Shown: positions 4,694 to 5,244 of the stretch, one piece after another
Layout: each line of letters starts with the position of its first letter
Numbering within the stretch: position 1 is the stretch's first letter
From: Syntrophomonadaceae bacterium
Lineage (GTDB): Bacteria; Bacillota_D; Dethiobacteria; DTU022
Direction of reading: 5' to 3'
Length of the DNA stretch: 5,244 bases
Assembly: GCA_003551865.1 (NCBI GenBank)
Contig: PUNU01000074.1
Coordinates: forward strand, 1-5,244
Notes under the pieces: model-generated
What the model was told of the DNA's origin: nothing
Seen by the model: only the letters and a program-made list of their open reading frames with translations
The model's database searches: none
Program-made: the position numbers and the translations under genes

Positions 4694-5155
4694 TTTAATA
4701 ACATCTTCTTCCGGTATATCTTCCCGTTCAAAAAGATCGGCTGTCTGCTTAAGAAGCTCAAGCAGCTGTTCTCTTTTCTCTTTGGGCACCCGGGACAGAT
4801 AAACAGCCAGGAGCAAATTGCGCCTTTCTTCAACATTTTCCAGGACTTTCATGCCTCCCGGTGTGATCGAAATCCATACCTGGCGTCGATCTGTTTCCTG
4901 CCTCTCCCTGTTGACAAGACCCATTTTGTACAAGCGGTTTATTAAAGCAGTCACCGCACTCAAAGTCACCCCCAGCATATGGGCCAAATACGAAGTGTTG
5001 CGCGGGCCTTTGCTCAGCGCGCGCAGGACAACATACTGGGTATCGGTAATCTCATCAACAGTATAGCGGCTGTGCAAAACCCGCACCCGGTAGATCAGCC
5101 TGCTGAAAACATGATCCAGCTCTTTAATATAGTTGATCAGGTCTTCATTATTTAT
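4688..5155 (-). CDS. MarR-family transcriptional regulator, probable ATA start codon
   Basis: A DNA-binding dimeric repressor or activator of the MarR family, ligand and targets unknown. Read from 5155 it is 155 residues, the usual family length. Residues 1-30 (starting NNEDLINYIKELDHVFSRL) form the expected first dimerisation helix, residues 54-81 the helix-turn-helix (SYLAHMLGV ... SAVTALINRLYKMGLV), residues 87-91 (ETDRR) the wing with the family's D-x-R-R motif, and the acidic C-terminus the closing helices. The first conventional start in frame is GTG 5086, which would delete helix 1 and has no ribosome binding site. Upstream, the only well-placed codon behind the purine-rich GGGGAGAGG site (minus strand, 5162-5170) is ATA at 5153-5155, 6 nt from GAGG. 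An in-frame TAA lies further up, with no ATG, GTG or TTG between. So the gene either starts at ATA, has lost its ATG by a G-to-A change, or contains a sequence error. A good promoter lies upstream. Confidence 0.82.
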   Translation of the reverse strand: MNNEDLINYIKELDHVFSRLIYRVRVLHSRYTVDEITDTQYVVLRALSKGPRNTSYLAHMLGVTLSAVTALINRLYKMGLVNRERQETDRRQVWISITPGGMKVLENVEERRNLLLAVYLSRVPKEKREQLLELLKQTADLFEREDIPEEDVIKS

Positions 5156-5212
5156 GGCTGTCCTCTCCCCTTTATTTAGTTTAAGCGATTAATTGTTTAC
5201 AGCGTTAAATAT

Positions 5213-5241
5213 TTTATACCATTCATAGCTCCGGCGGTCAA
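5213..5241 (-). promoter_or_regulatory. Sigma-A-type promoter of the marR gene
   Basis: On the minus strand TTGACC (5236-5241) and TATAAA (5213-5218) are separated by exactly 17 bp. Transcription would start near 5206, giving a leader of about 50 nt before the ATA. TTTAA (5180-5184) and TTAAA (5205-5209) form a loose inverted repeat just downstream of the -10 that could be an autoregulatory operator, but the match is weak. Confidence 0.7.
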
Positions 5242-5244
5242 GTC

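Noticed and set aside
4818..5179. Plus-strand open frames at 4818-5066 and 4979-5179
   Set aside because: They are antisense to the MarR gene, which has strong family motifs, a promoter and a ribosome binding site on the other strand.

Overview
The window (5244 bp) looks like chromosomal DNA from a Gram-positive anaerobe of the Clostridia/Peptococcaceae type. This is an inference from the gene families: a PerR-type Fur regulator, a HutP-family protein, a DUF4349 lipoprotein, a MarR regulator, strong GGAGG-type ribosome binding sites and sigma-A-like promoters. No ribosomal or housekeeping gene is present to fix the taxonomy.

Layout, left to right. (1) 22-1683, plus strand: a PerR/Fur-family metalloregulator, then after 18 bp a solitary SAM-dependent DNA methyltransferase, probably one transcript. 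(2) 1684-2119: a gene-free stretch holding a hairpin over the methyltransferase stop codon, the surviving right half of a short inverted-repeat element, a strong minus-strand terminator and an AT-rich segment. (3) 2120-2680, minus strand: a small membrane protein with a RING/PHD-like zinc finger, a second zinc ribbon and a TM2 domain. (4) 2828-3235, plus strand, divergent from it: a HutP-family protein with no hut genes beside it, behind a good promoter carrying an inverted repeat between -35 and -10. (5) 3236-3511: a leader-like region with two mutually exclusive hairpins. (6) 3512-4483, plus strand: a DUF4349 lipoprotein with a C-terminal membrane anchor, closed by a clear terminator. (7) 4545-4685: a complete 141-bp miniature element with 16-bp terminal inverted repeats and a perfect 8-bp target duplication; its GTAA ends and 8-bp duplication match the IS66 signature. 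(8) 4688-5155, minus strand: a MarR regulator whose right duplication arm carries its stop codon. Its reading frame and ribosome binding site point to an ATA start codon, upstream of the first conventional start.

No pathway links the whole window. There are three regulators (PerR-like, HutP-like, MarR) and two envelope-associated proteins of unknown role, each mostly in its own transcription unit. The most notable points are the full-length IS66-like MITE with its truncated relative 2.8 kb away, the ATA-start marR, the HutP homolog lacking part of the classical metal site, and the alternative hairpins between hutP and the DUF4349 gene. I found no CRISPR array, tRNA, rRNA, phage gene or defence nuclease.
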